Shown: one piece after another, positions 7,303 to 15,318 of the stretch
Layout: each line of letters starts with the position of its first letter
Numbering within the stretch: the first letter of the stretch is position 1
The notes under the pieces: generated by a model
The model's database searches: none
What the model was told of the DNA's origin: nothing
The model's input: only the letters and a program-made list of their open reading frames with translations
Made by a program: the position numbers and the translations under genes
Origin: Marmoricola sp.
GTDB taxonomy: Bacteria; Actinomycetota; Actinomycetes; Propionibacteriales; Nocardioidaceae
Direction: 5' to 3'
NCBI RefSeq assembly: GCF_025965215.1
Contig: NZ_JAOPXI010000018.1
Coordinates: forward strand, 1-35,663
Length of the DNA stretch: 35,663 nt

Positions 7303-8733
7303 CTACGACCGCGCCAAGACTTGTGGCTGTCCGGCCTCGGGAGGTGACGGCTGTCCGGGAAGACTGAACCAGAAGCCGGCTCCGCCGCCCGGTCCGGTGC
7401 CGGCGCGGACGATTCCGCCGTGACGTTCGGCGACGCTCCGGACGATCGAGAGGCCGAGGCCCGACCCGGTCATGCTGCGTGATTCGGCCGAGCGGTAGAA
7501 CCGGTCGAAGACATGCGGCAGGTCCCGCGGCGAGATGCCGGGCCCACGGTCGGCGACCATCAAGGTGCCCTCGGTCAGCGTGACCATCACGGTCTCGCCG
7601 GGCGGGCTCCACTTCGCGGCGTTGTCGAGCAGGTTGGTGATCGCTCGCTCCAGCGCGCCCGCATCGCCGGTCACCCACCATGGCGACGTCTGTACGTCGA
7701 ACTCGACATCGGCGCGACGGCGCACCCGTGCGACGGCCTGCTCGAGGATCGCCGTCAGCTCGACCGGTTCGACGGTCGGGGCGACGGGCTCCTCGCGCGC
7801 CAGCTCGACGAGGTCACCGATCAGCGTGGTCATCTCGTTGATCTGGGCGCGGACGTCGTCGAGCAGCTCCGCTCGGCTCTCGGCGGAGAGTCCGGTGGTG
7901 GCGTCGGCCTGGACCAGCAGGTCGAGGTTGGTCCGCAACGAGGTCAAGGGCGTGCGCAGCTCGTGGCCGGCGTCCGCGACGAGCTGGCGCTGGCGCTGCT
8001 GGGAGGCCGAGAGCGCGCGCAGCATGTCGTTGAAGGACTGGGCCAGCCGGGCCACCTCGTCCGAGCCGTCGATCGGGATCGGCTCGAGGCGCTGGGTCCG
8101 GGCGATGTCCTCGACGGCGTCGGTGAGACGTCGTACCGGGCGCAGGCCGTTGCGGGCCACCGCCCACCCAGCCAGGCCGGCGGTGATCATGCCCGCGACG
8201 CCGAAGAGCAACATCACCAGGCCGAGCCGGTCGAGCATCCGGTCGGTCGACTCGGTCGACTGGGCCAGGACGAACGCCTGCCCCGCGCCGGCGTTGACCG
8301 CCACCACGCGCCAGCGCTCACCGGCCGACCAGACCGAGCGCGCCGAGTGGTTCCGCTGGCCGCGGGCGACGGCGAGCTCGGTCGCTCCGACGCCGAACGG
8401 GGCCTCGGTGCCCGGGCTGTAGAGACGCACGGGTTGGACGTTGGTGTCGACGAAGGTGATCTTCACGCTCGCCGCGCCGAGTGCCCACTGGGGGATCTGC
8501 TGCCCGGCGAGGACCTCGAGCGGGTTGGTCGCCGCGGCCTGGTCGGCGCGGGTCAGCAGGGAGTCGTCCAGCGCCCCCACGGTCTGGGTCCGCACCGTCG
8601 CGTACGCCGCGAAGGCGACCACGCTGACGGCGAACCCGACCGCGACCGTGGTCAGCAGGGTGACCCGGCTGGCCAGCGACCGGCGGTAGTGCAGGCCTGT
8701 CCACGCGCTGATGATCGGGTTGCGGACGCTCAC
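7303..8733 (-). CDS. mprB: Sensor histidine kinase, MprB-like
   Basis: A 476-residue kinase. Membrane span 1 is at about 22-47 and an extracytoplasmic loop at about 48-170. Span 2 is at about 170-193, followed by HAMP ([20 protein letters not shown]). The DHp helix has His257 in [13 protein letters not shown]. The ATPase domain shows [17 protein letters not shown] and GSGLGLSIV. The start is a GTG that overlaps the regulator stop in GTGA, so kinase and regulator are co-translated. Gene order with the regulator and HtrA protease matches the mycobacterial envelope-stress system MprAB-PepD. The signal is inferred to be cell-envelope or protein-folding stress. Confidence 0.88.
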   Translation of the reverse strand: MSVRNPIISAWTGLHYRRSLASRVTLLTTVAVGFAVSVVAFAAYATVRTQTVGALDDSLLTRADQAAATNPLEVLAGQQIPQWALGAASVKITFVDTNVQPVRLYSPGTEAPFGVGATELAVARGQRNHSARSVWSAGERWRVVAVNAGAGQAFVLAQSTESTDRMLDRLGLVMLLFGVAGMITAGLAGWAVARNGLRPVRRLTDAVEDIARTQRLEPIPIDGSDEVARLAQSFNDMLRALSASQQRQRQLVADAGHELRTPLTSLRTNLDLLVQADATTGLSAESRAELLDDVRAQINEMTTLIGDLVELAREEPVAPTVEPVELTAILEQAVARVRRRADVEFDVQTSPWWVTGDAGALERAITNLLDNAAKWSPPGETVMVTLTEGTLMVADRGPGISPRDLPHVFDRFYRSAESRSMTGSGLGLSIVRSVAERHGGIVRAGTGPGGGAGFWFSLPGQPSPPEAGQPQVLARS

Positions 8734-9434
8734 GTCGGCTCTTCGCGCAGGACGTAGCCGACGCCCCGCACGGTGTGCAGCAGGCGCGACTCGTTCTCGG
8801 CCTCGGTCTTGCGGCGGAGGTAGCCGACGTACACCTCGAGGCTGTTCGCGGTGGTCGGGAAGTCGAAGCCCCAGACCTCCTCGAGGATGAAGGAGCGTTC
8901 GAGCACCCGCCGGGGGCGTCGCAGGAACAGCTCGAGCAGGGAGAACTCGGTGCGGGTCAGGGTCATCGCGCGGGCGCCGCGCTTCACCTCGCGCGAGGCC
9001 AGGTCCATCGTCAGGTCGGCGAAGCCGAGGTGCTCGTCGGGGTTGCTGACGTCAGCGCTGACGCGGCGCAGCAGGGCACGCAGCCGGGCCAGGAGCTCGT
9101 CGAGGGAGAACGGCTTGGCCAGGTAGTCGTCGGCACCGGCGTCGAGGCCTTCGACCCGGTCGCCCACCGCGTCGCGTGCGGTCAGCACCAGGATCGGGAC
9201 CTGGTTGCCCACCGACCGCAGGGCGCGGGTGGTCTCGATGCCGTCGAGGCGCGGCATCATGACGTCCATGATGATGGCGTCGGGCCCGATGGCGCTGATC
9301 CCGGCGAGGGCCTCGGCTCCGTCCTGAGCCAGCGAGACGGTGTAGCCGTTGAACTCCAGGGAACGGCGCAGGGACTCACGGACGGCGCGGTCGTCGTCGA
9401 CGACGAGGACGTGCGGCTTGGCTTCGGGACTCAC
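8730..9434 (-). CDS. mprA: OmpR/PhoB-family response regulator, MprA-like
   Basis: A 234-residue regulator. The receiver domain has the acidic pair in VVDDD, the phospho-acceptor Asp57 ([12 protein letters not shown]), the switch region VLTARD and the Lys in YLAKPFS. The C-terminal winged helix includes [22 protein letters not shown] and [15 protein letters not shown]. The start is GTG, with GGAG very close upstream. An 8-3-8 direct repeat resembling an MprA box lies 22 nt before the start, pointing to autoregulation. It is first of the mprA-mprB-htrA unit. Confidence 0.9.
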   Translation of the reverse strand: MSPEAKPHVLVVDDDRAVRESLRRSLEFNGYTVSLAQDGAEALAGISAIGPDAIIMDVMMPRLDGIETTRALRSVGNQVPILVLTARDAVGDRVEGLDAGADDYLAKPFSLDELLARLRALLRRVSADVSNPDEHLGFADLTMDLASREVKRGARAMTLTRTEFSLLELFLRRPRRVLERSFILEEVWGFDFPTTANSLEVYVGYLRRKTEAENESRLLHTVRGVGYVLREEPT

Positions 9435-9456
9435 GCTCCAAGAGTGCCATCTGCCC

Positions 9457-9475
9457 CTGAGCGCACGCTGAGCAA
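9457..9475 (-). promoter_or_regulatory. Candidate MprA box (two 8-bp direct repeats, 3-bp spacer)
   Basis: On the minus strand TTGCTCAG-CGT-GCGCTCAG forms two loosely conserved 8-bp direct repeats separated by 3 bp, 22 nt before the mprA-like start codon. Mycobacterial MprA is described as binding two loosely conserved 8-bp direct repeats spaced by 3 nt, which this layout reproduces. Confidence 0.55.
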
Positions 9476-9479
9476 ACGG

Positions 9480-10340
9480 CTAGGTGAGTTTGCGGGCCGC
9501 GTCCCCGGCGAGCACGCCGTAGCGGCCGCCGAACAGGGCGGCGTGCACGAGCAGCGGGAAGAGCTGGTGCAGGGGCTGGCGCTCCTCCCAGCCGTCGGCG
9601 AGCGGCGTCTCCTCGGTGTACGCCGCGAGCACCCGGGCGAGCTGGGGCAGGCCGAACAGGGTCAGCATCGCCAGGTCGGTCTCGCGATGTCCGCCGTACG
9701 CCGCCGGGTCGACGAGCACCCCGGAGCGTTCGAGGTTCCAGACCAGGTTGCCCGACCACAGGTCTCCGTGCAGGCGCGCGGGTGGCTCCTCGGGTCCGGC
9801 CAGCTCGACGATCCGGTGCATGGCGCCGTCCACTGCCGCCGCGTCCTCGGCACCGACGTGGCCACGGTCGACGGCGAGGCGCAGGTACGGGAGCACCCGA
9901 CGGACCGCGAAGAACTCCGGCCACGTGGGCGCCGTGCGGTTGGGCAACGGCAAGGATCCGATGAAGCCGTCCTGCTCGGCACCGAACGCGGGGGCGCCGC
10001 TGGCGTGCAGGCGGGAGAGCATCCGGCCCAGTTCGGCGGCCGCTTCCGGTGACGGCCGGGTTGGCTCGACCCAACCGACGATCAGGCAGTCTGACTGGAC
10101 GCCGAGGACCTCCGCGACGGCGGCGACGCCGGGCTCGGCCAGCCAGCGCAGCCCCCGCGCCTCGGCCTCGAAGAAGCCTTCGGGTGCGTGCGACCGGGTC
10201 TTCATCAGGGCCGAGCGACCATCACTGAGCCGGATCCGGGTCGAGGTGCAGGTGTCGCCGCCGGCCACGGGGGAGGTGGAGACGACGGCGGAGCCGAGCA
10301 GGTTCTCAGCTCTTTCCGCGAGCGTCCGCATCCGGGCCAT
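9480..10340 (-). CDS. Fructosamine/ketosamine 3-kinase family protein
   Basis: A 286-residue kinase-fold protein. Key motifs are MKTRSHAPEGFFEAEARGLRWL (nucleotide/lysine region), LHGDLWSGNLVWN (catalytic loop with the catalytic Asp) and DPAAYGGHRETDLAML (metal-binding DPA and the family hallmark). Bacterial members phosphorylate protein-bound ribulosamines or erythrulosamines as a first step of deglycation. The start is the ATG at 10340; a GGAGGT lies about 13 nt upstream. It begins 3 nt after the stop of a low-molecular-weight phosphatase gene. That pairing suggests kinase and phosphatase act on the same glycated protein substrates. Confidence 0.85.
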   Translation of the reverse strand: MARMRTLAERAENLLGSAVVSTSPVAGGDTCTSTRIRLSDGRSALMKTRSHAPEGFFEAEARGLRWLAEPGVAAVAEVLGVQSDCLIVGWVEPTRPSPEAAAELGRMLSRLHASGAPAFGAEQDGFIGSLPLPNRTAPTWPEFFAVRRVLPYLRLAVDRGHVGAEDAAAVDGAMHRIVELAGPEEPPARLHGDLWSGNLVWNLERSGVLVDPAAYGGHRETDLAMLTLFGLPQLARVLAAYTEETPLADGWEERQPLHQLFPLLVHAALFGGRYGVLAGDAARKLT

Positions 10341-10343
10341 GGC

Positions 10344-10850
10344 TCATAGTGAACCTCCGTACCCATGCTGACCAGACCTCACGACGTCGACGAGAGCCGC
10401 CGAGGTCCGCTCGATCATCGCGAGGACGGCGGCGAAACCGTCCGCGCCGCCGTACCAGGGATCGGGTACGTCGGGCACCGGCTCGCCCGGGTCGACGGCC
10501 GGGTCGTAGCTGCGGAACAGCCGAACCCGGTCGTGCCGATCCGCCGGCAGCACGGCGAGGACGTCGGCCAGGTTCTGCCGGTCCATCACCAGGATCAGGT
10601 CGCTGTCGAACCATTCGGGACCGAACTGCCGGGCCCGGTGTCGGCTGGGGTCGTACCCGGCGTCGGCCAGGACGCGGGCGGAACGCGGGTCCATCGGCTC
10701 ACCGACATGCCAGCCCGCGGTGCCGCAGCTCTCGGCGACCACGTCCAGGTCGGTCTGGTCGAGAAGCGCGTTGAGCACCACGTCGGCCGTCGGAGACCGG
10801 CAGATGTTGCCCAGGCAGACCAGCGCGATCCGCGTCGAGGGAGTCGTCAC
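10344..10850 (-). CDS. Low-molecular-weight protein-tyrosine phosphatase family protein
   Basis: A 168-residue phosphatase. The N-terminal P-loop CLGNICRSP (C-x5-R-S) starts near residue 13, and the general-acid motif DPWYGG is present as VPDPWYGGADGF. The GTG start at 10850 overlaps the stop of the upstream membrane protein gene (GTGA). The ORF track extends it upstream only by reading antisense-like sequence of that gene. The next gene downstream, a fructosamine-kinase family member, begins after 3 nt. It may be an Arg/Tyr phosphatase or, in this context, a phosphatase for phosphorylated sugar adducts on proteins. Confidence 0.88.
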   Translation of the reverse strand: MTTPSTRIALVCLGNICRSPTADVVLNALLDQTDLDVVAESCGTAGWHVGEPMDPRSARVLADAGYDPSRHRARQFGPEWFDSDLILVMDRQNLADVLAVLPADRHDRVRLFRSYDPAVDPGEPVPDVPDPWYGGADGFAAVLAMIERTSAALVDVVRSGQHGYGGSL

Positions 10851-11227
10851 TCGCCGTCGGGCAGCACGGCGGTGGCGATCATCGAGGCGATCGAGATCAC
10901 GATGCCGCCCCAGACCGCGGTCCAGAAGCCGTCGACGTGGAAGTGCAGACCGATGCTGCCGGAGATCTTGCTCGTCAGCAGCAGCATCAGCGCGTTCGTC
11001 ACGAACAGCCCTAGGCCGAGGGTCAGGATGATGAACGGAAGCGCCATCAGGTTCACGATCGGTCGGACCACGCGGGTGATCAGGCCGAAGATCAGTCCGA
11101 CGAGGAGGAGGGTCTCGATCTTCTGGCCGTCCCCCGAGGCGCCGGCGAGCGTGATGCCCTTGAAGAGCCACACTGCGGCACCGAGGCCGAGCGCGTTGAT
11201 GACGACCCAGATCACGAACTTCATCAT
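10847..11227 (-). CDS. Phage-holin-family (4-TMS, superfamily IV) membrane protein
   Basis: A 126-residue protein with four predicted spans: MKFVIWVVINALGLGAAVWLF, LLLVGLIFGLITRVV, FIILTLGLGLFVTNALMLLL and FWTAVWGGIVISIASMIATAVL. The pattern LIFGLITRVVRPIVNLMALPFIILTLGLGLFVTNA is the signature of a widespread chromosomal family named after phage holins. It does not indicate a prophage, and no other phage genes are near. The start is ATGATG at 11227/11224 with AGGG 8 nt upstream; the longer ORF adds a charged leader. It is first in the operon with the phosphatase and kinase genes. Confidence 0.8.
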   Translation of the reverse strand: MMKFVIWVVINALGLGAAVWLFKGITLAGASGDGQKIETLLLVGLIFGLITRVVRPIVNLMALPFIILTLGLGLFVTNALMLLLTSKISGSIGLHFHVDGFWTAVWGGIVISIASMIATAVLPDGE

Positions 11228-11268
11228 GGGACCGACCCTACGCAGGTTCGAGGGTCGCAACGGTCGTT

Positions 11269-11946
11269 TCAGCGTTGCCGGACCGACTCCAGCAACGAGG
11301 CTTCGGCGCCGGCCAGGTGCTGCACCAACGACGCGCTGGCCTCGGTGGTCCGGCCGTCCTCGAGCAGGCGCAGGAGATCACCGTGCGAGTGCGCTTGTTC
11401 GCGGACGTTTCCGCGCACCCGGACGAGGTGGGCGAGCGCGAGCCGAATCTCGGCGTACAGGGTCTCGGCGAGCGCGATCAGCCGGGGAGACCCGGTCAGT
11501 GCGGTGATCGACCGGTGGATCTCCAGGTGCGCGGCCGTCAGCTCCTGGGCCGGCGTTCGTCTCGACGCGAGCCGGTCGAACTGCGCCACCGCATCCCGTA
11601 CGCCGTCCCGGTCGACCTCCGGCGCGGCCGGCCAGGTGTTGATGCCGGCGGATTCGAGCACCAGTCGAGCGCGGCAGATGTCGCTGATGCCCTCGGCGGT
11701 GAGGGCGTGCACCACGGTTCCCTTGTTGGGGATCCGGTCGACCAGCCCGTCGGCGACCAGCATCCCGAGCGCTTCGCGCACCGTCGAGCGGGAGACGCCG
11801 AGGGAGGCGGCGAGGGCCACTTCACGCAGCGCCGTCCCGGGTTCGAGCTCACCGTCGAACAGCGCGCGGCGCAGCTCGTCGGCGACCCGGCCCACGATGC
11901 TGACCGGTTCGACGCTCAGGCTCGCGAAGGCGCTCTGCTCTGGCAC
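11269..11946 (-). CDS. GntR-family transcriptional regulator, FadR/FCD subfamily
   Basis: A 225-residue regulator. The N-terminal winged helix spans about residues 15-80 (VADELRRALFDGELEPGTALREVALAASLGVSRSTVREALGMLVADGLV, wing NKGTVVHAL). The rest is an all-helical FCD ligand domain with ARLVLESAGI, AHLEIHRSITALTGSPRL and HGDLLRLLEDG. The ORF track runs far upstream to 13482, but that part is antisense to other genes. I chose the GTG at 11946, where family-like sequence begins. It is divergent from a dimethylarginase-like gene with two perfect FadR-type operators between, so it very likely represses that gene and itself. Confidence 0.87.
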   Translation of the reverse strand: MPEQSAFASLSVEPVSIVGRVADELRRALFDGELEPGTALREVALAASLGVSRSTVREALGMLVADGLVDRIPNKGTVVHALTAEGISDICRARLVLESAGINTWPAAPEVDRDGVRDAVAQFDRLASRRTPAQELTAAHLEIHRSITALTGSPRLIALAETLYAEIRLALAHLVRVRGNVREQAHSHGDLLRLLEDGRTTEASASLVQHLAGAEASLLESVRQR

Positions 11947-11953
11947 TCCCTGA

Positions 11954-11964
11954 TTGTCGGACAA
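11954..11964. promoter_or_regulatory. FadR-type GntR operator, copy 1
   Basis: TTGTCGGACAA is an exact match to the FadR-subfamily consensus TNGT-N3-ACNA. It lies 7 nt before the GntR start codon on the minus strand and is the copy closer to the regulator gene. Confidence 0.75.
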
Positions 11965-12000
11965 AATTTGGACAACGGACCAGACATGACGCACACTGAG

Positions 12001-12013
12001 ATTGTCGGACAAT
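12001..12013. promoter_or_regulatory. FadR-type GntR operator, copy 2
   Basis: ATTGTCGGACAAT is a 13-bp dyad containing the same TTGTCGGACAA core as copy 1, centred 48 bp away. It lies 38 nt before the start of the dimethylarginase-like gene, which it probably controls. Confidence 0.75.
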
Positions 12014-12051
12014 CGGGCAATCATGGAGATGGCTGAACCGGGGAGGGTGTC

Positions 12052-12951
12052 ATGGGGCAGGACGTGAGCCGGGAGCTGTCCTGGGGCCGGGACTACCTGA
12101 TGGTCGCGCCGGACCACTTCCGGGTGGCGTACCGGATCAACCCATTCATGGATCTCGAGGACCAGCCCGATCCGCTGAGGTCGCGCGCCCAGTGGGACGC
12201 GATCGTCGCGGCGATCACCGACGCCGGGGGCACCGTCACCGTGCTCGACCAGCGCCCGGACGCCCCCGACATGGTCTACGCGATGAACCTCGGCCTGCCG
12301 CTGGCTGGTCCCGAGCCGGTCGCGGTCGTCTCGCACATGCGCTACCCCGAGCGTCGGATGGAGTCGGGGACGGCCACGGCCTGGTTCGCCGAGCACGGCT
12401 TCGGTGTCCGTCGGATCGGCAGCGACGGCATCGGTGCGCACTTCGAGGCCGGAGACGCGTTCGCCTGGCGCGGCGACCTCGTCGTCGGGTACGGACCCCG
12501 GACCGACCGGCTCGCACTCAAGCACCTGGCCCACGACCTCGACGTGCGGGTGCACGGGGTACGGATCGTGCACCCCGGGATGTACCACCTGGACCTGGCC
12601 TTCGGCCCGCTCGACGCCTCTCGCGCGATCGTCTGTCCGGACGCGTTCTCGTCGCAGGACGCAGCGCGCCTCCTCGATCTCGTCCCGGACCCCTTGGTCA
12701 TCACCGAGGCCGAGGCGATGACGTTCTGCGCGAACTCGATCGTGATCGGCCGGACGGTGCTGATGCCGGCCTGTCCCGACCGCGTGCGGGCGCAGCTGGA
12801 AGCGTGGGGCTTCTCGATCGTGATCGTGGACGTGAGCGAGTTCCTCAAGGGCGGTGGAGCCATCCGCTGCCTGACCAACCCGCTGGACGTGACCCTGGGT
12901 CGCGACCTGCTGACCGGTCGAGGTCAGGTGATCGCGACCGGTTCGATGTGA
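12052..12951 (+). CDS. Amidinotransferase/dimethylarginine dimethylaminohydrolase (DDAH)-like hydrolase
   Basis: A 299-residue guanidine-modifying superfamily protein. Candidate triad residues are Glu132 in GAHFEAGD, His174/His179 in HPGMYHLDLAF, and Cys273 in the C-terminal GGGAIRCLTNPLD, the classic nucleophile position. The family hydrolyses methylated arginine, arginine or related guanidino compounds to citrulline plus an amine. The exact substrate cannot be read from sequence. GGGAGGG lies just before the ATG. It is divergent from a FadR-type regulator with two operators between, which suggests substrate-inducible catabolism. Its last 28 nt overlap the convergent eamA gene. Confidence 0.8.
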   Translation: MGQDVSRELSWGRDYLMVAPDHFRVAYRINPFMDLEDQPDPLRSRAQWDAIVAAITDAGGTVTVLDQRPDAPDMVYAMNLGLPLAGPEPVAVVSHMRYPERRMESGTATAWFAEHGFGVRRIGSDGIGAHFEAGDAFAWRGDLVVGYGPRTDRLALKHLAHDLDVRVHGVRIVHPGMYHLDLAFGPLDASRAIVCPDAFSSQDAARLLDLVPDPLVITEAEAMTFCANSIVIGRTVLMPACPDRVRAQLEAWGFSIVIVDVSEFLKGGGAIRCLTNPLDVTLGRDLLTGRGQVIATGSM

Positions 12952-13871
12952 TCCGGACGCGAGGCCTGCCCGATGAGGATGCCGGCCACGACGGCCAGGC
13001 AGCCGAGGATCGCGACGGGTCCGAGCGATTCGCCGAACCAGCCCCAGCCGAGGGCGGAGACGCCGATCGGCTCGAGCATCGCGATGACGGTGACGGTGGT
13101 GGCGCGGACGAACGAGAGAGCGAACAGCTCGGCGAAGAACGGCACCACCGTGCCGAGTACGACGACCCAGGCCAGCACCGCCCAAAGCGGAAGGCGCCCG
13201 TGGTCGAGGGTGCCGAGCAGCGAGACGTGCCTGCCGAGGTGAGCGGTGTCGAAGCGCGTCAGCGGATCGACGAGGTTCAGCGCGATCGTCGCGACCCCGA
13301 ACGACCACAGGATCAGGCGCAGCGGGTCGAGCCGCGCGACTGCGGCTTCCCCGATCAGGAAGTAGCCGGCAAAGCAGACCGCGGCAGCCAGGCCGGCCAG
13401 GACGCCGAGCCCGTCGAACCGGGCCCCGCGCCAGACCTGGGTGGCGGCGCCGAGGCCGAGCACGGCCAGGCCCAGCCCCCACCAGAGACCTCGCGTGACC
13501 TGCTCACGCTGGACGAAGCGCGCCCACAGCGCCACCAGGATGGGTGCCTGGTACTCGAGCAGCAGCGCCATCCCGACGGGGAGCCGGTCGATCGCCACGA
13601 AGTAGGTCCACTGCAGCGCCGCGACGCCGATGAGTCCATGCGCGAGGACTACGAGCAGCATCCGCCTCGGTGGCGGCCGGAGGGCCGAGCGCCGGAAGAG
13701 TGCGGCGATCACGAGCAGGACCGCGAAGGTCAGCGAGACCCGGATCGTGGTGAGCATCGCCGGCTGGACGCCGGCACGCAGCGCGACCCGCGAGACGCCG
13801 GCGTTGACCGTGAAGCAGCACGCCCCGAGGACCACGAGCCCGACTCCGAGGGCAGGGCGGCGCGATGACAC
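12924..13871 (-). CDS. EamA/DMT-superfamily permease (RhtA-like exporter)
   Basis: A 315-residue, roughly ten-span integral membrane protein with two EamA halves. Typical stretches are ALQWTYFVAIDRLPVGMALLLEYQAPILVAL in the first half and FALSFVRATTVTVIAMLEPIGVSALGWGWFGESLG in the second. Such proteins export amino acids or other small metabolites, and the substrate is unknown. The start is GTG at 13871, preceded by TAGAGT plus exactly 6 nt and no Shine-Dalgarno, so it is probably leaderless. It overlaps the convergent DDAH-like gene by 28 nt and is divergent from hisC through a shared inverted repeat. Confidence 0.85.
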   Translation of the reverse strand: MSSRRPALGVGLVVLGACCFTVNAGVSRVALRAGVQPAMLTTIRVSLTFAVLLVIAALFRRSALRPPPRRMLLVVLAHGLIGVAALQWTYFVAIDRLPVGMALLLEYQAPILVALWARFVQREQVTRGLWWGLGLAVLGLGAATQVWRGARFDGLGVLAGLAAAVCFAGYFLIGEAAVARLDPLRLILWSFGVATIALNLVDPLTRFDTAHLGRHVSLLGTLDHGRLPLWAVLAWVVVLGTVVPFFAELFALSFVRATTVTVIAMLEPIGVSALGWGWFGESLGPVAILGCLAVVAGILIGQASRPDHIEPVAIT

Positions 13872-13875
13872 CCCC

Positions 13876-13905
13876 GCACTCTATGTGCGGTCGGACATAG
13901 GGTGC
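13876..13905. promoter_or_regulatory. Inverted repeat forming mirror-image divergent leaderless promoters
   Basis: Arms GCACTCTATGT and ACATAGGGTGC (10 of 11 pairs) flank an 8-nt spacer. Each arm contains an outward -10 box: TAGAGT on the minus strand and TAGGGT on the plus strand. Each is followed by exactly 6 nt and then the start codon of eamA (GTG at 13871) or hisC (ATG at 13910). Both genes would therefore be leaderless. The dyad could also be a repressor site covering both promoters. Confidence 0.6.
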
Positions 13906-13909
13906 TCAG

Positions 13910-15013
13910 ATGAGCTCACCGACCCCGCGTGCGGCGCTCGCCGGCATCCCCGCCTACGTGCCCGGCAAGCCGCCGACCGTGCGGCCGGGAGTGACGGCGT
14001 ACAAGCTGTCGTCGAACGAGAACCCCTACCCGCCGTTGCCGGGCGTGCTCGAAGCGGTGGCCGCGGCGGCGGGTTCGATGAACCGGTACCCGGACATGGC
14101 GTCGACCGCACTGCGTGAGGCGCTCGCCGCGCGAGCCGGAGTCGGGATCGACCAGGTCGCGACCGGCACGGGGAGCGTCGCGGTGATCTACCACCTCCTG
14201 CAGGCGTTCTGCGATCCCGGCGACGAGGTCGTGCACGCCTGGCGCTCGTTCGAGGCCTACCCGATCGGCATCACCGCACAGGGGGCGACCTCGGTCGCCG
14301 TGCCGCTGACCTCCGACGGACGGCACGATCTGGCGGCGATGGCTGCCGCCGTCACCGACCGGACCCGGGTCGTCCTGCTCTGCTCCCCGAACAACCCGAC
14401 CGGTCCTGCCCTGCGTCATGCCGACGTTGTGGCGTTCCTCGATCACGTCCCGGGCCGGGTCCTGGTCGCGATCGACGAGGCGTACCGCGAGTTCGTCCGC
14501 GACGACGACCCGCTCGACGGCGTGCAGCTCGCGAGGGAACGGGAGAACGTCGTCGCGCTGCGGACCTTCGCGAAGGCCTACGGGCTGGCCGGGCTGCGGG
14601 TGGGCTACCTGATCGGACCGGAGCCCATCGCCGCTGCCGTGCGCGCGTGCGCGCTGCCGTTCGGTGTCTCGACGGTCGCCCAGGCGGCCGTCCTCGCCAG
14701 CCTGGGAGTCGAGGACGAACTGATGGCACGGGTCGAGGCGCTGATCGCCGAGCGGGACCGGGTCACCGCCGGACTGCGCGACCAGGGCTGGGCCCTCCCC
14801 GATGCCCAGGGCAACTTCGTCTGGCTCGACCTGGGGGCCCGTACGACGGACTTCGCGGCCTTCGCGGAAGCGGCCGGGATCACGGTGAGGCCGTTCCTCG
14901 ACGAGGGCGTGCGGATCTCGATCGGAGAGGCCGCGGCGAACGACGTCCTGCTAGTGCTGGCCGATGATTTTCGCAAGGTCCACCTCCGGAATGGCCCGGG
15001 CGATCGCGGTTAG
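13910..15013 (+). CDS. Histidinol-phosphate/aromatic amino acid aminotransferase (HisC/Pat family)
   Basis: A 367-residue class I/II PLP aminotransferase. Motifs are [13 protein letters not shown] near the N-terminus, [37 protein letters not shown], and the PLP lysine K222 in [19 protein letters not shown], followed by [12 protein letters not shown] near the end. NENP and the [11 protein letters not shown] block fit HisC and the actinobacterial phenylalanine transaminase Pat. It is not inside a his operon here, so an aromatic aminotransferase role is quite possible. The reading frame runs about a dozen residues past the usual end ([12 protein letters not shown]). The ATG directly follows a -10 box by 6 nt, with no ribosome binding site. 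Confidence 0.85.
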   Translation: MSSPTPRAALAGIPAYVPGKPPTVRPGVTAYKLSSNENPYPPLPGVLEAVAAAAGSMNRYPDMASTALREALAARAGVGIDQVATGTGSVAVIYHLLQAFCDPGDEVVHAWRSFEAYPIGITAQGATSVAVPLTSDGRHDLAAMAAAVTDRTRVVLLCSPNNPTGPALRHADVVAFLDHVPGRVLVAIDEAYREFVRDDDPLDGVQLARERENVVALRTFAKAYGLAGLRVGYLIGPEPIAAAVRACALPFGVSTVAQAAVLASLGVEDELMARVEALIAERDRVTAGLRDQGWALPDAQGNFVWLDLGARTTDFAAFAEAAGITVRPFLDEGVRISIGEAAANDVLLVLADDFRKVHLRNGPGDRG

Positions 15014-15318
15014 CTCCGGTTTGGCGGGCCCGCGCCGGGCTGACCGGGCTAGCCCACGGTGACCGCCTGTCGAACACCCCTTGCCGGGCGGTCCCCTCTG
15101 GTCGTCCACTTGCTCCAGGACGTGGGGGATTGTCTGATCGCAGACGCCGAAGCCAGCCCCCAGATACTGGATCGGGCGACTTGCACCCACCCCCCAGGGG
15201 GCAGCGCCGACACCACCCGCTCCAGTGCGGCTTCGGAAGGCGCGTGTCCGGCCTCGTCGCCGGGCACGCGCCGCCCCGTCCGGCGTGGCCCTGAGATTCG
15301 GACCTGTAATTTGGGTCC
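15014..15318. other. 305-nt GC-rich intergenic region
   Basis: No convincing gene is seen between hisC and the acyltransferase gene. It contains a perfect 10-bp palindrome GGGCTAGCCC at 15045-15054 shortly after hisC (possible terminator element) and CCCCC-A-GGGGG at 15191-15201. At the right edge GGACC-N9-GGTCC brackets the downstream -10 box. A 79-codon minus-strand frame (14951-15190) overlaps the hisC end, but I could not support it as a gene. An unrecognised small RNA cannot be excluded. Confidence 0.4.
15300..15318 (+). promoter_or_regulatory. Leaderless promoter -10 within an inverted repeat
   Basis: TAATTT (15307-15312) is followed by 6 nt and the GTG start at 15319, the geometry of a leaderless actinobacterial promoter. 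The box is bracketed by GGACC and GGTCC, an inverted repeat that could be a repressor site over the -10. Confidence 0.5.

Noticed and set aside
5822-7681. 619-aa minus-strand ORF over htrA
   Set aside because: Arg/Gly/Asp-rich frame-shifted shadow of the HtrA gene; no recognisable domains.
10847-11227. Prophage suggested by a holin-family protein
   Set aside because: The family name is historical; it is a common chromosomal membrane protein and no phage genes lie nearby.
11947-13482. Upstream extension of the GntR frame to 13482
   Set aside because: The extension is antisense to the DDAH-like gene. The regulator family starts at the winged helix, and two operators lie in the extension.
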